In this document: in pieces, positions 26,766 through 36,158 of the stretch | Numbering within the stretch: position 1 is the first letter of the stretch | How the letters are laid out: every line of letters begins with the position of its first letter | Assembly: GCA_020073375.1 (NCBI GenBank) | Contig: JAIQFG010000002.1 | Coordinates: forward strand, 62,001 to 126,000 | Direction: 5' to 3' | DNA length: 64,000 bases | DNA from: Terriglobia bacterium | GTDB lineage: Bacteria > Acidobacteriota > Terriglobia > Acidiferrales > UBA7541 | Program-made: the position numbers and the translations under genes | Notes under the pieces: model-generated | The model's database searches: none | What the model was told of the DNA's origin: nothing | The model's input: the letters and a program-made list of their open reading frames with translations, nothing else

Positions 26766-27308
26766 ATGCCCGACGAACTCAGCGAACTCCACGAATCCGC
26801 CGAACACGCCCGCGAGGACAACTCCCTCGCCCCCATTTCCGTCACCATGGCCATCATCGCCGTCCTGGTCGCGGTCATCTCCTTGCTCGGACACCGCTCC
26901 CACACCGAGGAAGTCCTCATGCAAGCCCGCGCCACAGACCAGTGGGCCTACTACCAGGCCAAAAACATCCGCCGCCACAATTATGAAATGGGAATCGACC
27001 TTCTCTCCCTCGGCGAATTCAAGGACAAAGCCGCCGAACAAAAAATAGCCGACAACTATAAGGAAGAAGCCGCCAAAGCCAAAAAAGATCAGGCCGATAT
27101 CGAGGAGCAGGCCAAGGACCTGGAAAAAGAGTCCGCCGCATCCGCCGCCAAAGCCGACCGTTTCGATCTCGGCGAAGTCTTCCTGGAAGTCGCCCTGGTC
27201 ATCTCGTCCCTGGCCCTGCTCACGCGCAAACGCATCTTCTGGTACATCGGCATCGTCTCAACGCTCGCCGGAATCGTGGTCGCGTCCACGGTCCTGTTCC
27301 TGCACTGA
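26766..27308 (+). CDS. DUF4337 membrane protein
   Basis: 180 aa. Transmembrane helix at about 24-42 (SVTMAIIAVLVAVISLLGH), then a charged helical, probably coiled-coil stretch (about 80-130, rich in K, E, A, Q), and two more helices at about 135-150 and 155-178. HTEEVLMQARATDQWAYYQAKNIRRH is the conserved core of the DUF4337 family. Function unknown. GGAGG lies 14 bases upstream, further than usual. Not in an obvious operon. Confidence 0.8.
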   Translation: MPDELSELHESAEHAREDNSLAPISVTMAIIAVLVAVISLLGHRSHTEEVLMQARATDQWAYYQAKNIRRHNYEMGIDLLSLGEFKDKAAEQKIADNYKEEAAKAKKDQADIEEQAKDLEKESAASAAKADRFDLGEVFLEVALVISSLALLTRKRIFWYIGIVSTLAGIVVASTVLFLH

Positions 27309-27437
27309 TTTTTTGCATTCCGTTCCGCGGCAAAGTCCAAGCCGCCATCCTGGAAGTCATCTCAAATCCCCTGACCGCGCAGAACCGAATTCTCCCAAGA
27401 GCGGATCTCGCGAAGTCCATCCGTCTCGACCCATTTA

Positions 27438-27602
27438 GGCGCTGAAAGCGCCGTCGGTGACTAGCCCAGGGCAACGCCCTGGGTATCGGAACACACCAAT
27501 CGTCTTGCGCCCTGAAAGGGCGCGGGGCTCCCCCCGCCCTCCATGAGCGAACGCAACAGTTCCTCACGCTCCCCGGGCCGCTACGCCCGGCTAGCGCCAC
27601 CG
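27438..27602. repeat. Intergenic palindromic element, family A (copy 3)
   Basis: GGCGCT-GAA-AGCGCC, then CCCAGGGC-AAC-GCCCTGGG, then GCGCCCT-GAA-AGGGCGC, closed by a GCTACGCCCGGCTAGCGCCA segment that mirrors the left end. It sits between converging genes and reaches the stop codon of the DUF421 gene. Confidence 0.85.
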
Positions 27603-27605
27603 GGC

Positions 27606-28196
27606 TCACGCCGCCGGCGGAGCCTGCCCCATCCGCAACTGCGCAATCTCCCGCCCCAGCTCCTCGATCCGCGCCATCAACTCCCGGTGCCGCGTCTCCT
27701 CCGGCGCCGGCTTCTTCGCAATAAAACAAATCACCCCGCTCGGATCCAGAATCGCCTTATCCACTTCCGCCAGGCTCCCCAACCCCTGCTTGTGCGCCGC
27801 CGCCTCCAGCTCCGGCACCGTCAGCAATTCCTTGGCCAGAACCCCCTCCAGAATTTTCCCGTTCTCGATCAGCACCGTCGAATCTCCCTCCACCATGCGA
27901 TCGAGCTTTTCGTGCCGGTACAAAAATCGCACCACCAGAAAATTCACCGCCAGCAGCGTCGACGCCCCCAGCACCCCTCCCGTTACCGTATTATCGTCCC
28001 CGATAATCGCGTTCTGCACCGTATTCGACAGCGTCAGCAGCACCACCAGGTCGAACGGATTCAGCTGCGCCAGCTCCCGCTTTCCCGCCAGCCGCAATCC
28101 CACCACCAGAAAAAAATAAACCACCACCGGCCGCAGCATCTTCTCCGCCACCGGCACACCCATCACAAACATATCCGTCAAAATCTTGGAGTCCAT
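27606..28196 (-). CDS. DUF421/YetF-type membrane protein
   Basis: 196 aa. Two or three N-terminal transmembrane helices (LRPVVVYFFLVVGLRLAGKRELAQLNPFDLVVLLTLSN is the family signature, residues about 22-60). A small soluble domain then follows with GDSTVLIENGKILEGVLAKELLT. The ATG at 28196 has a perfect GGAAGGAGG six bases upstream, better than the longer frame. The family is widespread and functionally unassigned; spore-associated YetF/YdfS are distant relatives. Confidence 0.85.
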   Translation of the reverse strand: MDSKILTDMFVMGVPVAEKMLRPVVVYFFLVVGLRLAGKRELAQLNPFDLVVLLTLSNTVQNAIIGDDNTVTGGVLGASTLLAVNFLVVRFLYRHEKLDRMVEGDSTVLIENGKILEGVLAKELLTVPELEAAAHKQGLGSLAEVDKAILDPSGVICFIAKKPAPEETRHRELMARIEELGREIAQLRMGQAPPAA

Positions 28197-28372
28197 TAAG
28201 TACCTCCTTCCATGCATCAACTGGTCGAACGAGCAGCGAGAGTTTTTTTGGCCTCAATCAATAGATCGGCCGCTTGCGAAGCTAACATGGGAATTGCCAA
28301 TCCTCAAATTAACCGATTGAATCAAAGTTCGCCTTTGGCGTATTAGCTTTTTGAAATATACTGAACCAAAAT

Positions 28373-28576
28373 ATGAACCGAGGTCAAAGAACCCGCTTGA
28401 ATCAAATGGCCCGATTTGGCCTCACAATTGGCCTATTAGTCGGTGTCGTTGATCTCATTTTGGATTTCCGGCGACATGATTTTGTGGACGCCGTCATTGT
28501 AGTTGGATTGTATTTAGTGGCCCTGCCAGTCTTTTCCTTTTGGTGGTTTAGAAAGCATCCGATAGAGCGTTCGTAA
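28373..28576 (+). CDS. Small two-helix membrane protein, hypothetical
   Basis: 67 aa with two hydrophobic helices (about residues 13-29 and 38-55) joined by a charged DFRRHDF loop. Base composition is lower in GC than its neighbours and there is no clear Shine-Dalgarno. No family recognised. It ends 14 bp before the his promoter, so it may be real or an open frame in a spacer. Confidence 0.4.
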   Translation: MNRGQRTRLNQMARFGLTIGLLVGVVDLILDFRRHDFVDAVIVVGLYLVALPVFSFWWFRKHPIERS

Positions 28577-28590
28577 CGCGGCCGAATTGC

Positions 28591-28620
28591 TTGACGCATT
28601 CCCCCCTCCTCCTGTATATT
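28591..28620 (+). promoter_or_regulatory. his operon promoter
   Basis: TTGACG (28591-28596), 18-bp spacer, TATATT (28615-28620). Expected transcription start about 28627, only a few bases ahead of the leader-peptide ATG at 28631. Confidence 0.7.
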
Positions 28621-28630
28621 CTTCCCCGCG

Positions 28631-28705
28631 ATGCAATACTCCGCGCAACACCACGGTCACCATCATCATCACGGCGTACGACCGTGTCCGCGGAGGCCTG
28701 AGTAG
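28631..28705 (+). CDS. hisL: his operon leader peptide
   Basis: A 24-codon frame beginning MQYSAQHHGHHHHHG, with seven His codons in an eight-codon stretch (28649-28672), ending TAG at 28703-28705. It lies between a good promoter and a hairpin terminator, directly before hisI. Such a run of His codons is the hallmark of ribosome-mediated attenuation: stalling for lack of charged tRNA-His changes the fold downstream. No Shine-Dalgarno precedes the ATG, and the predicted transcription start is about 4 bases away, so translation may be leaderless. Confidence 0.88.
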   Translation: MQYSAQHHGHHHHHGVRPCPRRPE

Positions 28706-28762
28706 CGCACCGAAATTCGCACTCATAGGCCCGCTGGCGCGGTAAGCGCCGGCGGGTTTTTT
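28695..28762 (+). terminator. his attenuator: antiterminator and Rho-independent terminator
   Basis: Terminator: CCCGCTGGCGC (28730-28740), loop GGTAA, GCGCCGGCGGG (28746-28756), then six T (28757-28762). Competing antiterminator: GGCCTGAGT (28695-28703) pairs with ACTC-AT-AGGCC (28721-28731, two-base bulge), overlapping the 5' arm of the terminator. The leader stop codon overlaps the 5' antiterminator arm, so a ribosome finishing the leader masks it and termination follows; a ribosome stalled at the His codons leaves it free. Confidence 0.85.
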
Positions 28763-28807
28763 ATTTGTACGCCCAATTTTCTGCCGCATCGCTCGGAGGA
28801 AACTCGG

Positions 28808-29194
28808 ATGGACCTCGATTTCAAAAAGCTCGACGGCCTTCTCCCCGCCGTCATTCAGGACGCGTCCACCGGCGAAGTCCTCATGCTCGGCTTCATGAAC
28901 GCCGAAGCCTACGCCGCCACGCAGTCCAGCGGGGAAGTAACCTTTTTCAGCCGCTCCCGCAACAAACTCTGGCGCAAGGGCGAGCAAAGCGGCCACGTCC
29001 TGCGCGTCAAACAAATCCTGGTCGATTGCGACGTCGACAGCCTTCTCATCCGTGTCGATCCCGTTGGCCCCGGCGTCTGTCACGAGGGTTACAAATCCTG
29101 TTTCTTCCGCGAAATCTCCAAAGTCGGCGAATCCAAAGTGATCGCCGGACGCGCCTTCGATCCCGCCGCCGTTTACGGAAAGGATGCCCGCTGA
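28808..29194 (+). CDS. hisI: Phosphoribosyl-AMP cyclohydrolase
   Basis: 128 aa, monofunctional (no HisE pyrophosphatase domain attached). Metal site DCDVD near residue 76, [22 protein letters not shown] and [15 protein letters not shown], which carries the other cysteines and His. GGAGGAAA precedes the ATG. First structural gene after the attenuator; the stop codon overlaps the hisG start. HisE is not in the window. Confidence 0.95.
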   Translation: MDLDFKKLDGLLPAVIQDASTGEVLMLGFMNAEAYAATQSSGEVTFFSRSRNKLWRKGEQSGHVLRVKQILVDCDVDSLLIRVDPVGPGVCHEGYKSCFFREISKVGESKVIAGRAFDPAAVYGKDAR

Positions 29195-30066
29195 TGAGCG
29201 TTCTCCGACTCGGCATACCCAAAGGCAGCCTGCAGGAGGCCACCGTGGCTCTGTTCGCTAAGGCCGGCTGGCGCATCTCCATCAACACGCGCAGCTATTT
29301 TCCCGGCGTTGACGATCCCGAAATCAATTGCATGTTGGTCCGCGCCCAGGAAATGGCCCGCTACGTCGAAACCGGCGCCCTTGACGCCGGAATCACCGGC
29401 CGCGACTGGGTCCAGGAAACCGGCGCCAGCGTCGCCGAACTCTGTGAACTCCTGTACTCCAAGCAAAGCCTCGCCCCCGTCCGCTGGGTCCTCGCCGTCC
29501 CCGACGACGGCCCCATCGAATCCGTCAAAGACCTCCAGGGCAAAGTCATCGCCACCGAAGTTGTCAACCTCACCAAAAAATATCTCGACCGGAACGGCGT
29601 CACCGCCCGCGTCGAATTTTCCTGGGGCGCCACAGAAGTCAAAGTCCCCCAGCTCGCTGACGCCATCGTCGAAGTCACCGAAACCGGCTCCAGCCTCCGC
29701 GCCAACCGCCTGCGCATCGTCGACACCGTTCTCGAATCCCGCACCGTTCTCATCGCCAACCATGCGGCCGTCGCCGACCCTTGGAAAAATGAAAAAATCT
29801 CCAACCTCTCGCTCCTCCTGACCGGAGCCATCGCCGCCTACACCAAAGTCGGCATCATGCTCAACGTCCGCAAAGCGCAGCTGGCCGCCGTCCTCGGCGT
29901 CCTGCCCGCCCTGAAAAATCCGACGGTCTCCACCCTGAGCGATCCCGATTGGATCGCCGTCAACACCATCATCGACGAAAACGTCGTGCGCACCATAATC
30001 CCGCGCCTGAAAGCCGCCGGCGCACAAGGCATCGTCGAGTACCCGTTGAACAAGATCGTGCTCTGA
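29194..30066 (+). CDS. hisG: ATP phosphoribosyltransferase, long form
   Basis: 290 aa; first step of histidine synthesis. Catalytic domains 1-200 with [28 protein letters not shown] and the PRPP loop [18 protein letters not shown]. The C-terminal regulatory ACT-like HisG_C domain (about 210-290) is present, ending [10 protein letters not shown]. This is the long, HisZ-independent, feedback-inhibited form. The ATG overlaps the hisI stop; a longer open frame extends upstream through hisI in another phase and is not real. Confidence 0.95.
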   Translation: MSVLRLGIPKGSLQEATVALFAKAGWRISINTRSYFPGVDDPEINCMLVRAQEMARYVETGALDAGITGRDWVQETGASVAELCELLYSKQSLAPVRWVLAVPDDGPIESVKDLQGKVIATEVVNLTKKYLDRNGVTARVEFSWGATEVKVPQLADAIVEVTETGSSLRANRLRIVDTVLESRTVLIANHAAVADPWKNEKISNLSLLLTGAIAAYTKVGIMLNVRKAQLAAVLGVLPALKNPTVSTLSDPDWIAVNTIIDENVVRTIIPRLKAAGAQGIVEYPLNKIVL

Positions 30067-30083
30067 GGGAAGAATCGATTCAA

Positions 30084-31337
30084 ATGCGAATCCTGAAACT
30101 AACCCCCGCCGCCGCCGAAAACTTCTTCGCGCGCCGCGCCTCCCACGATGCCTCCGCCGACCGCATCGCCGACCGCATCGTCGCTGACGTCCGCCAAAAA
30201 GGCGACGCCGCCCTCTTCCGTTGGGCTAAGCAGTTGGACGGTCTCCGCCTCACTCCCAACACGCTCTGGATCCCCCGCGCCGAAATCCGCGCCGCGCGCA
30301 ATTCCGTCCCTCGCGACTTGATCCAGGCCATCAATCACGCCGCAAAAAATATCCGCCGCGTAGCCCAGGCCCAGCTCCCGCGCCCCTGGACCATCACCGT
30401 CGAGCCCGGCGTCCGCGTCGGCCAGCGTGTCACGCCGCTCGAAACCATCGCCTGCTACATCCCCGGCGGCCGCTTTTCTCTTTTCTCCACGCTGCTAATG
30501 ACCGCCATCCCCGCCCAAGTCGCAGGCGTAAATCGCATCGTCGTCGCCTGCCCGAAACCAAGCTCCGCGCTCCTCGCCGCCGCAGAAATCCTTGGCGTCA
30601 CGGAAATCGCCCGCATCGGCGGCGCCCAGGCCATCGCCGCCTTCGCCTACGGCACCCAATCCATCCCCCGCGTCGACAAAATCTGCGGCCCCGGAAACCG
30701 CTACGTCACCGCCGCCAAGCGCCTGGTCTCAAACGATTGCGCCATCGACATGCCCGCCGGCCCCACTGAAGTCCTCATCCTGGCCACCGGCGGCAACCCG
30801 CGCTTCATCGCCGCGGACATCCTGGCCCAGGCCGAGCACGACCCCGACGCCGTAGCCCTTCTGGTCACTGCGTCGCCGCGTCTCGCCAAACAAATCTCCG
30901 CCGAGGTAGACAAACAATTAAAAAAATTGCCGGAATCGAATCCCGCCTGGAAATCCCTGGTCCAGGCCAGCTTGATTCTTGTCGCGCCATCGCTCGACGC
31001 TGCCATCCGCTTCTCCAATCGCGTCGCCCCCGAACACCTCAGCATTCCTCAGGCGAATAAATCGCTGGTCCAAAAACTCTCCGAAGCCGGCAGCGTCTTC
31101 CTCGGCTCCTGGAGCGCACAGCCCATCGGCGATTACGCCAGCGGCACCAATCACGTTCTCCCAACGTCCGGCTGGGCCCGCACCCGCGGCGGCCTCAGCG
31201 TCCTCGACTTCGTAAAATGTTCCAGCACGCAGGAAATTTCCCGCGCCGGCCTGAAACGCCTTGCCCCGGTCGTTTCCGCCATGGCCCGCGCCGAGGGCCT
31301 GGAAGCCCACGCACGCGCCGTCGAGGTGCGCAAATGA
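30084..31337 (+). CDS. hisD: Histidinol dehydrogenase
   Basis: 417 aa zinc enzyme of the last two steps. [62 protein letters not shown] and RVAPEHLSI (catalytic Glu-His) are all present. The ATG at 30084 follows hisG by 17 bases and has GAGGGAAG upstream. The hisC start overlaps its stop. Confidence 0.95.
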   Translation: MRILKLTPAAAENFFARRASHDASADRIADRIVADVRQKGDAALFRWAKQLDGLRLTPNTLWIPRAEIRAARNSVPRDLIQAINHAAKNIRRVAQAQLPRPWTITVEPGVRVGQRVTPLETIACYIPGGRFSLFSTLLMTAIPAQVAGVNRIVVACPKPSSALLAAAEILGVTEIARIGGAQAIAAFAYGTQSIPRVDKICGPGNRYVTAAKRLVSNDCAIDMPAGPTEVLILATGGNPRFIAADILAQAEHDPDAVALLVTASPRLAKQISAEVDKQLKKLPESNPAWKSLVQASLILVAPSLDAAIRFSNRVAPEHLSIPQANKSLVQKLSEAGSVFLGSWSAQPIGDYASGTNHVLPTSGWARTRGGLSVLDFVKCSSTQEISRAGLKRLAPVVSAMARAEGLEAHARAVEVRK

Positions 31338-32410
31338 ACGCGCCAAAAAAATTGAATATTCCCATCCGCAAATCCGTCCTCGCCCTCGCGCCCTACAATG
31401 CGCCCAGGGAAGGCCGCGCAAGAAAACTCCGTCTTGATTTCAACGAAAACACGGTGGGCTGCTCCCCAAAGGTCCTGCGCGCCCTCTCGCGCATCACCGC
31501 CGCGCAAATGGCCATCTATCCCGAGTATCAGGAAACCACCCGCCGCCTCGCGCGCTTTTTCCGCGTCCGCCCCGCGCAGATGCACCTCACCAACGGCATC
31601 GACGACGCCCTGCACCTGATCGCCGACACGTTCCTGGAAAGCGGCGACTCGGTTCTCATCGCCGAGCCTACCTTCGACATGTATCGCTTCTTCGCCGAAC
31701 TCGCCGGCGCGCGCGTCACCGCACTGCGCTATGACGACGAAATGCGTTTCCCCGTCGACGCCGCCATCCAGATTTTGCGCCGTCCCTCGGAAATCGCCCC
31801 GCGCGTCCTCTACATCGCCACGCCCAACAATCCCACCGGCACCGTCGTCCCGCAAAAAGATCTGCGCCGCATCCTCAACGCCGCCGCCCGCACCCTCGTC
31901 CTGATCGACGAAGCCTATTTCGATTTCTCCGGCGAAACCATCCTCCCCTGGATTCGCCGCTACCCCAATCTCCTGGTGGCGCGCACATTTTCCAAATCTT
32001 CCGGCCTGGCCGCCCTGCGCATCGGCTGCCTGTTCGGCAATCCCGAAATTCTCGCCGTCATGCGCGGCGCCTGCACTCCCTATCCGGTCAACACCGCCGC
32101 ACTGGTTGCGGCCGAAGCCGCCGTCGCCGACAAACGTTTCGCGCGCAGCTACACCCGCGAAGTCCTGAAGAGCCGCGCCCTGCTCGAAAAAGGCTTGCAA
32201 CAATTCGGCGCGCGAATCTATCCCAGCGGCGCAAATTTCGTCCTCGCCGATTTCGGCCCTCGCGCCCATCGCCTGGCAAAATCCCTGGAACGAAAGGGAA
32301 TCCTCATCCGCGAACGAAAAGATTTCCCCCGCGAAGGTTTCGTGCGCATCAGCGCAGGCACTCGCGCCGACACGCGCAAACTCCTGCGCGCCATGAAAGG
32401 CATCCTGTGA
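31334..32410 (+). CDS. hisC: Histidinol-phosphate aminotransferase
   Basis: 358 aa class I/II aminotransferase. LDFNENTVGCSPKVLRAL, PNNPTGTVVP, IDEAYFDF and the PLP lysine near residue 221 in TFSKSSGLAALRIG. The ATG overlaps the hisD stop; the HAD gene start overlaps its stop. Position inside the operon separates it from other aminotransferases. Confidence 0.93.
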   Translation: MNAPKKLNIPIRKSVLALAPYNAPREGRARKLRLDFNENTVGCSPKVLRALSRITAAQMAIYPEYQETTRRLARFFRVRPAQMHLTNGIDDALHLIADTFLESGDSVLIAEPTFDMYRFFAELAGARVTALRYDDEMRFPVDAAIQILRRPSEIAPRVLYIATPNNPTGTVVPQKDLRRILNAAARTLVLIDEAYFDFSGETILPWIRRYPNLLVARTFSKSSGLAALRIGCLFGNPEILAVMRGACTPYPVNTAALVAAEAAVADKRFARSYTREVLKSRALLEKGLQQFGARIYPSGANFVLADFGPRAHRLAKSLERKGILIRERKDFPREGFVRISAGTRADTRKLLRAMKGIL

Positions 32411-33117
32411 AGTTCTCCCCCAAACTCGTCATCTTCGACGTCGACAGCGTCCTGGTCGACGTCCACGGCTCGTTCCACAAATCCATCATCGACACCGTCC
32501 ATTTCTTCACCGGGCGCCGCCCGACCTTCACCCAGATCCACGACTGGAAAAATCTTACCGGCTACAACGACGACTGGCGCCTCTCCACCGACTGGATCGC
32601 GTCGCTCGGCAAACCGGTGCCCTACGAAAAAGTAAAAGCGCAGTTCATGAAATTCTACTGGGGCACAAAGGCGCACCCCGGAAACGTGACCCGCGAAAAA
32701 TGGCTGGTCACGCACAACCGCCTTGAAAAATGGTCCAGGCGCGCCGAACTCGCTCTGTTCACCGGTCGCACACGCCGCGAACTGAGACACACGCTCCAGG
32801 GCACCCACGCCGAGCGCATTTTCCGCCGCGCCGTCACCATGGACGACGTAAAAAAAGGCAAGCCCGACCCCGAAGGCCTGAAGCTTTTGCTGAACGGCAT
32901 GCCGCCCCGCGATGCGCTGTATCTCGGCGATAACATCGACGACGCGCTCTCCGCCAAGCGCGCCCGCGTCCCGTTCCTCGGTGTCCTCCCTCACGGCAGC
33001 GACGCCCATTCCGCGCGCGCCAAAAACTTGCGCGAACTCGGAGCCATCGAAATCCTCCACAGCGTTCGCGACTTGGACAAATTCTGGGCCTGGGAAAAAT
33101 CGGGAGAAAAATCCTGA
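32407..33117 (+). CDS. HAD-superfamily phosphatase, candidate histidinol-phosphatase
   Basis: 236 aa HAD subfamily IA hydrolase. Motif I FDVDSVLVD (usual DVDG with G changed to S), motif II LFTGRTRRE (Thr), motif III Lys in VKKGKPDPEGL, motif IV YLGDNIDDALSA. GTG start overlaps the hisC stop. No PHP-type HisK, HisN or HisB N-terminal phosphatase is in the operon, and the HisB here is the dehydratase alone. So this HAD is the natural candidate for histidinol-phosphate dephosphorylation. HAD proteins of this type are known to sit beside or fuse to hisB, but activity is inferred. Confidence 0.85.
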   Translation: MKFSPKLVIFDVDSVLVDVHGSFHKSIIDTVHFFTGRRPTFTQIHDWKNLTGYNDDWRLSTDWIASLGKPVPYEKVKAQFMKFYWGTKAHPGNVTREKWLVTHNRLEKWSRRAELALFTGRTRRELRHTLQGTHAERIFRRAVTMDDVKKGKPDPEGLKLLLNGMPPRDALYLGDNIDDALSAKRARVPFLGVLPHGSDAHSARAKNLRELGAIEILHSVRDLDKFWAWEKSGEKS

Positions 33118-33155
33118 GAAAAATCTGGGAATCATCTCATAAACAAGTTTTGTGG

Positions 33156-33205
33156 GTCGCGGCTTTAGCCGCGACAACAAGACACAAGAAAACGGGCTTT
33201 AGCCC
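33156..33205. repeat. Hairpin pair, family H
   Basis: GTCGCGGC-TTTA-GCCGCGAC (33156-33175) and GGGC-TTTA-GCCC (33194-33205), inside the operon between the HAD gene and hisB. In RNA these could tune the relative level of the downstream his genes. Confidence 0.85.
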
Positions 33206-33265
33206 CTGGCGCCAGACCAAGTTCGAGGGTCCGCTTATTTGTGAAGTAACTTTTAGAGAAAAAAT

Positions 33266-33853
33266 ATGAGAAAAGCAAAACTTCGCCGCACAACAACGGA
33301 AACCGACATCGCCATCTCCCTGAACCTCGACGGCCAGGGCCGCGCCAAAATTTCCACCGGCATCCCGTTCCTCGACCACATGCTCACCCTGGTCGCCCGC
33401 CACGGCGCCATGGACCTGGAACTCACCGCCCGCGGCGACCTCGACGTCGATCAGCACCACACCGTCGAGGACACCGGCATCGTCCTCGGCGAAGCCGTCA
33501 AGAAAGCCCTCGGCTCCAAGCGCGGCATCCTCCGCGCCGGTTATTTCCTGATGCCCATGGACGAAACCCTGGCGGCCGCCGCTATCGACTTCAGCGGACG
33601 CCCGCAATTGGTCTGTAAATGGAAATTTTCCGCGAAATTTGTCGGAGGCCTGCAAACCGAGCTTCTCGAGGATTTCTTCGGCGGCTTCGCGCAAGCCGCC
33701 GGCGCAAACGTCCACCTGAAATTGCTCTACGGACGTTCCTCGCACCACCAGGTCGAGGCCATCTTCAAAGCCTTTGCCAGGGCCCTGCGTTTTGCCGCCA
33801 CCCGCGATCGCCAGCTCATGCGCGTCTTGCCCAGCACGAAAGGCCTGCTATGA
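33266..33853 (+). CDS. hisB: Imidazoleglycerol-phosphate dehydratase
   Basis: 195 aa, monofunctional. The repeated metal-ligand motifs are [23 protein letters not shown] and [16 protein letters not shown]. No HAD phosphatase domain, unlike enteric HisB. Starts 148 bp after the HAD gene with only a weak ribosome site; the stop overlaps hisH. Confidence 0.95.
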   Translation: MRKAKLRRTTTETDIAISLNLDGQGRAKISTGIPFLDHMLTLVARHGAMDLELTARGDLDVDQHHTVEDTGIVLGEAVKKALGSKRGILRAGYFLMPMDETLAAAAIDFSGRPQLVCKWKFSAKFVGGLQTELLEDFFGGFAQAAGANVHLKLLYGRSSHHQVEAIFKAFARALRFAATRDRQLMRVLPSTKGLL

Positions 33854-34476
33854 ACATCGCACTCGTCGAATACGGCGCCGGAAATCTCCCGTCGGTCGAG
33901 CGCGCCCTCGCTCGCCTCGGCGTGGCGTCGCAGCGCGCTTCCACGCCCGAAGCACTCGCTTCGGGCGACGCCCTCATTCTCCCCGGCGTCGGCCACTTCG
34001 GCGCCCTCATGCGCTCGCTCTCCGAGCGAAAACTTATCGACCCATTGCGCGCCGCCGTCTCGCGCGGAGTCCCCCTCATGGGCATCTGCCTCGGCCTGCA
34101 GGCCATGTTCGCTTCCAGCGACGAAGCCCCCGGCGACGCCGGCCTCAACTTATTTTCTCAAAACGTCTCCGCCCTCCCGCCCACCGATCGCCTCCCGCAC
34201 ATGGGCTGGAACCAGTTGCGCCGCGTCCGCCCCAGCCGCCTTCTCGAAGGCCTCCCGCCGGACGCCTATTTTTATTTCGCGCACTCCTACGCCGCACTCG
34301 ACGCCGGTGAAGCCGCCGTAGCCATGTGCGATCACAGCGCCTCCTTCGTCGCCGTCCTCGAAAAGGGCAACGTCTTCGCCACCCAATTTCACCCGGAAAA
34401 ATCCGGCCCGGTCGGCGCGAAAGTACTTTCCAATTTCGTGAACTCCGCGGCCAAATCGCAGAAGGCCGCCCGATGA
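33850..34476 (+). CDS. hisH: Imidazole glycerol phosphate synthase, glutaminase subunit
   Basis: 208 aa class I glutamine amidotransferase. [13 protein letters not shown] start, oxyanion region [10 protein letters not shown], nucleophile Cys80 in [10 protein letters not shown], and His-Glu in QFHPEKSG. It supplies ammonia to HisF. ATG overlaps the hisB stop, and its own stop overlaps the hisF ATG. Confidence 0.95.
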   Translation: MNIALVEYGAGNLPSVERALARLGVASQRASTPEALASGDALILPGVGHFGALMRSLSERKLIDPLRAAVSRGVPLMGICLGLQAMFASSDEAPGDAGLNLFSQNVSALPPTDRLPHMGWNQLRRVRPSRLLEGLPPDAYFYFAHSYAALDAGEAAVAMCDHSASFVAVLEKGNVFATQFHPEKSGPVGAKVLSNFVNSAAKSQKAAR

Positions 34477-35237
34477 GCCTCGCCCGCCGCATCATCCCGT
34501 GCCTGGACACCGACGGCGAGCGCGTCGTCAAAGGAGTCAACTTCGTCAACCTCCGCGACGCCGGTGACCCCGCCGATCTCGCCGCGCGCTACAACATCGA
34601 AGGCGCCGACGAACTCGTCGTCCTCGACATCGCCGCTTCGCGCGATCATCGCCCCACATTTCTCGAAACCATCCGCCGCGTCGCCGCCGAACTCGCCATC
34701 CCCCTCACCGCCGGCGGCGGCGTCGCCAACGTCGACGACGGCCGCGCCATCCTCCGCGCCGGCGCCGACAAGTTAACCGTCAACACCGCCGCCATCCGCC
34801 AACCCGAACTGCTCACCGCCCTCGCCGCCGAATTCGGCTCCCAAGCCGTAGTCCTCGCCATCGACGCCAAGCGCGTCGGCGACCACTGGGAAGCCTTCGT
34901 CCGCGGCGGCAGCGTTGCCACCGGAATCGACGCCGTGGAGTGGGCGCGCAAAGGAGTAGAGCACGGCGCCGGAGAAATTCTCATCACCTCCATGGACAAA
35001 GACGGCACCCGCTCCGGCTTCGATTGCCCCCTCACAGCTGCCATCTCAAAAGCCGTCACCGTACCGGTCATCGCCTCCGGCGGCGCCGACACCCCCGAAA
35101 CATTCCTGGAAGTTTTCCAGGCAGGCTGCGCCGACGCCGCCCTCGCCGCCTCCATCTTCCACGACAGCATCCACGGCCTCGGCGATTTAAAACGATTTCT
35201 CGGCGAACACGGCGTCCCGGTTCGCCAATCAGCATGA
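34473..35237 (+). CDS. hisF: Imidazole glycerol phosphate synthase, cyclase subunit
   Basis: 254 aa TIM barrel. [20 protein letters not shown] with the catalytic Asp (CLD), [44 protein letters not shown] with the second Asp, and [17 protein letters not shown]. Works as a heterodimer with HisH, whose gene overlaps it. Confidence 0.96.
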   Translation: MSLARRIIPCLDTDGERVVKGVNFVNLRDAGDPADLAARYNIEGADELVVLDIAASRDHRPTFLETIRRVAAELAIPLTAGGGVANVDDGRAILRAGADKLTVNTAAIRQPELLTALAAEFGSQAVVLAIDAKRVGDHWEAFVRGGSVATGIDAVEWARKGVEHGAGEILITSMDKDGTRSGFDCPLTAAISKAVTVPVIASGGADTPETFLEVFQAGCADAALAASIFHDSIHGLGDLKRFLGEHGVPVRQSA

Positions 35238-35358
35238 AAAATTGCGAAGCAACAATTTGTGCCTGTCATTCCGGGCAAAGCAAGGAATCCCGCTTCGTTC
35301 TGGATTGCAGGGCAGGGAATCTGCAAGCGCATTCACAGGCGCACAAGCGCCGCCTTAA

Positions 35359-35386
35359 GTAGGACAGGCTTCAGCCTGTCGGGTTT
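35359..35386. repeat. Hairpin GACAGGC-TTCA-GCCTGTC
   Basis: Perfect 7-bp stem, TTCA loop, preceded by GTAG and followed by GGGTTT. The same 28 bases occur at 56178-56205. Sits between hisF and hisA. Confidence 0.85.
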
Positions 35387-35449
35387 AAACTAACCGTTGC
35401 GACTCTCGCACAAGCGAGACCCAAAAAAGAAAGGCGCCCAACCAAACCC

Positions 35450-36136
35450 ATGATGATCCCCTGCATCGACCTCCAGGATGGCCGCGCCGTCCAACTCGTC
35501 CACGGCCGCGAGCGCAAGCTCGCCGTCGACGACGTCTTCGGCCTCCTCGACCGCTTCGGAAAATACCCCCTCATCCACGTAATCGACCTGGACGCCGCCA
35601 TGCGAAAGGGAAACAACGCCAAACTCGTCCGCGCCCTCTGCATCGCCGCAAAGAAACGCAAAATGCGCGTCCGCGTGGGCGGCGGCATCCGCACCGTGGC
35701 CCAGGCTGCGAAAATCGCCTCCTACGGCGCCGACAAAATCATCGTCGGCAGCGCCGCCTTCAAGGACGGCAAAGTCAACACCGTATTCCTTTCGCGCCTC
35801 TCGAAAAAAATCAGCCGCCGCCGCGTCATGATCGCCCTGGACACCGACCGCGGCAAAATCCTGGTCCGCGGCTGGCAGGAAAAACTCCACCTCCGCCCCA
35901 GCGAAGTCATCGCCGGCCTGGAAAAATACGCCTCCGCCTTCCTCTGCACTTACGTCGACGCCGAAGGCACCATGCGCGGCACAAACCTCCCATGGTTCCG
36001 CGCGCTGCGCCGCGCCACGCCCCTCCCCATCACCGCAGCCGGAGGCATCCACACCCGCGCCGAAATCCGCGCCCTCGCCCGCATCCAAATGGACGCCGCC
36101 GTCGGCATGGCCCTGTACACAGGAAAACTTTCCTGA
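35450..36136 (+). CDS. hisA: ProFAR isomerase (HisA)
   Basis: 228 aa TIM barrel paralogous to HisF. MIPCIDLQDGRAVQLVHGRERK with the catalytic Asp, VIDLDAAMRKGNN, VRVGGGIRTVAQA, and the second Asp in YVDAEGTMRG. The GKILVRGWQEK loop differs from enteric HisA but is within family range. Last his gene, 212 bp after hisF. A GAAA-capped hairpin follows at 36141-36158. Confidence 0.93.
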   Translation: MMIPCIDLQDGRAVQLVHGRERKLAVDDVFGLLDRFGKYPLIHVIDLDAAMRKGNNAKLVRALCIAAKKRKMRVRVGGGIRTVAQAAKIASYGADKIIVGSAAFKDGKVNTVFLSRLSKKISRRRVMIALDTDRGKILVRGWQEKLHLRPSEVIAGLEKYASAFLCTYVDAEGTMRGTNLPWFRALRRATPLPITAAGGIHTRAEIRALARIQMDAAVGMALYTGKLS

Positions 36137-36140
36137 ACCC

Positions 36141-36158
36141 ATTTCCGGAAACGGAAAT
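36141..36158 (+). other. GAAA-tetraloop hairpin after hisA
   Basis: ATTTCCG-GAAA-CGGAAAT, 7-bp stem, four bases after the hisA stop. No T-tract follows, so it is more likely a 3' stabilising structure than an intrinsic terminator. Confidence 0.4.

Noticed and set aside
28765-29193. Upstream extension of hisG through hisI
   Set aside because: The extension is Arg-rich out-of-phase sequence of hisI; the ATG at 29194 overlapping the hisI stop is the true start.
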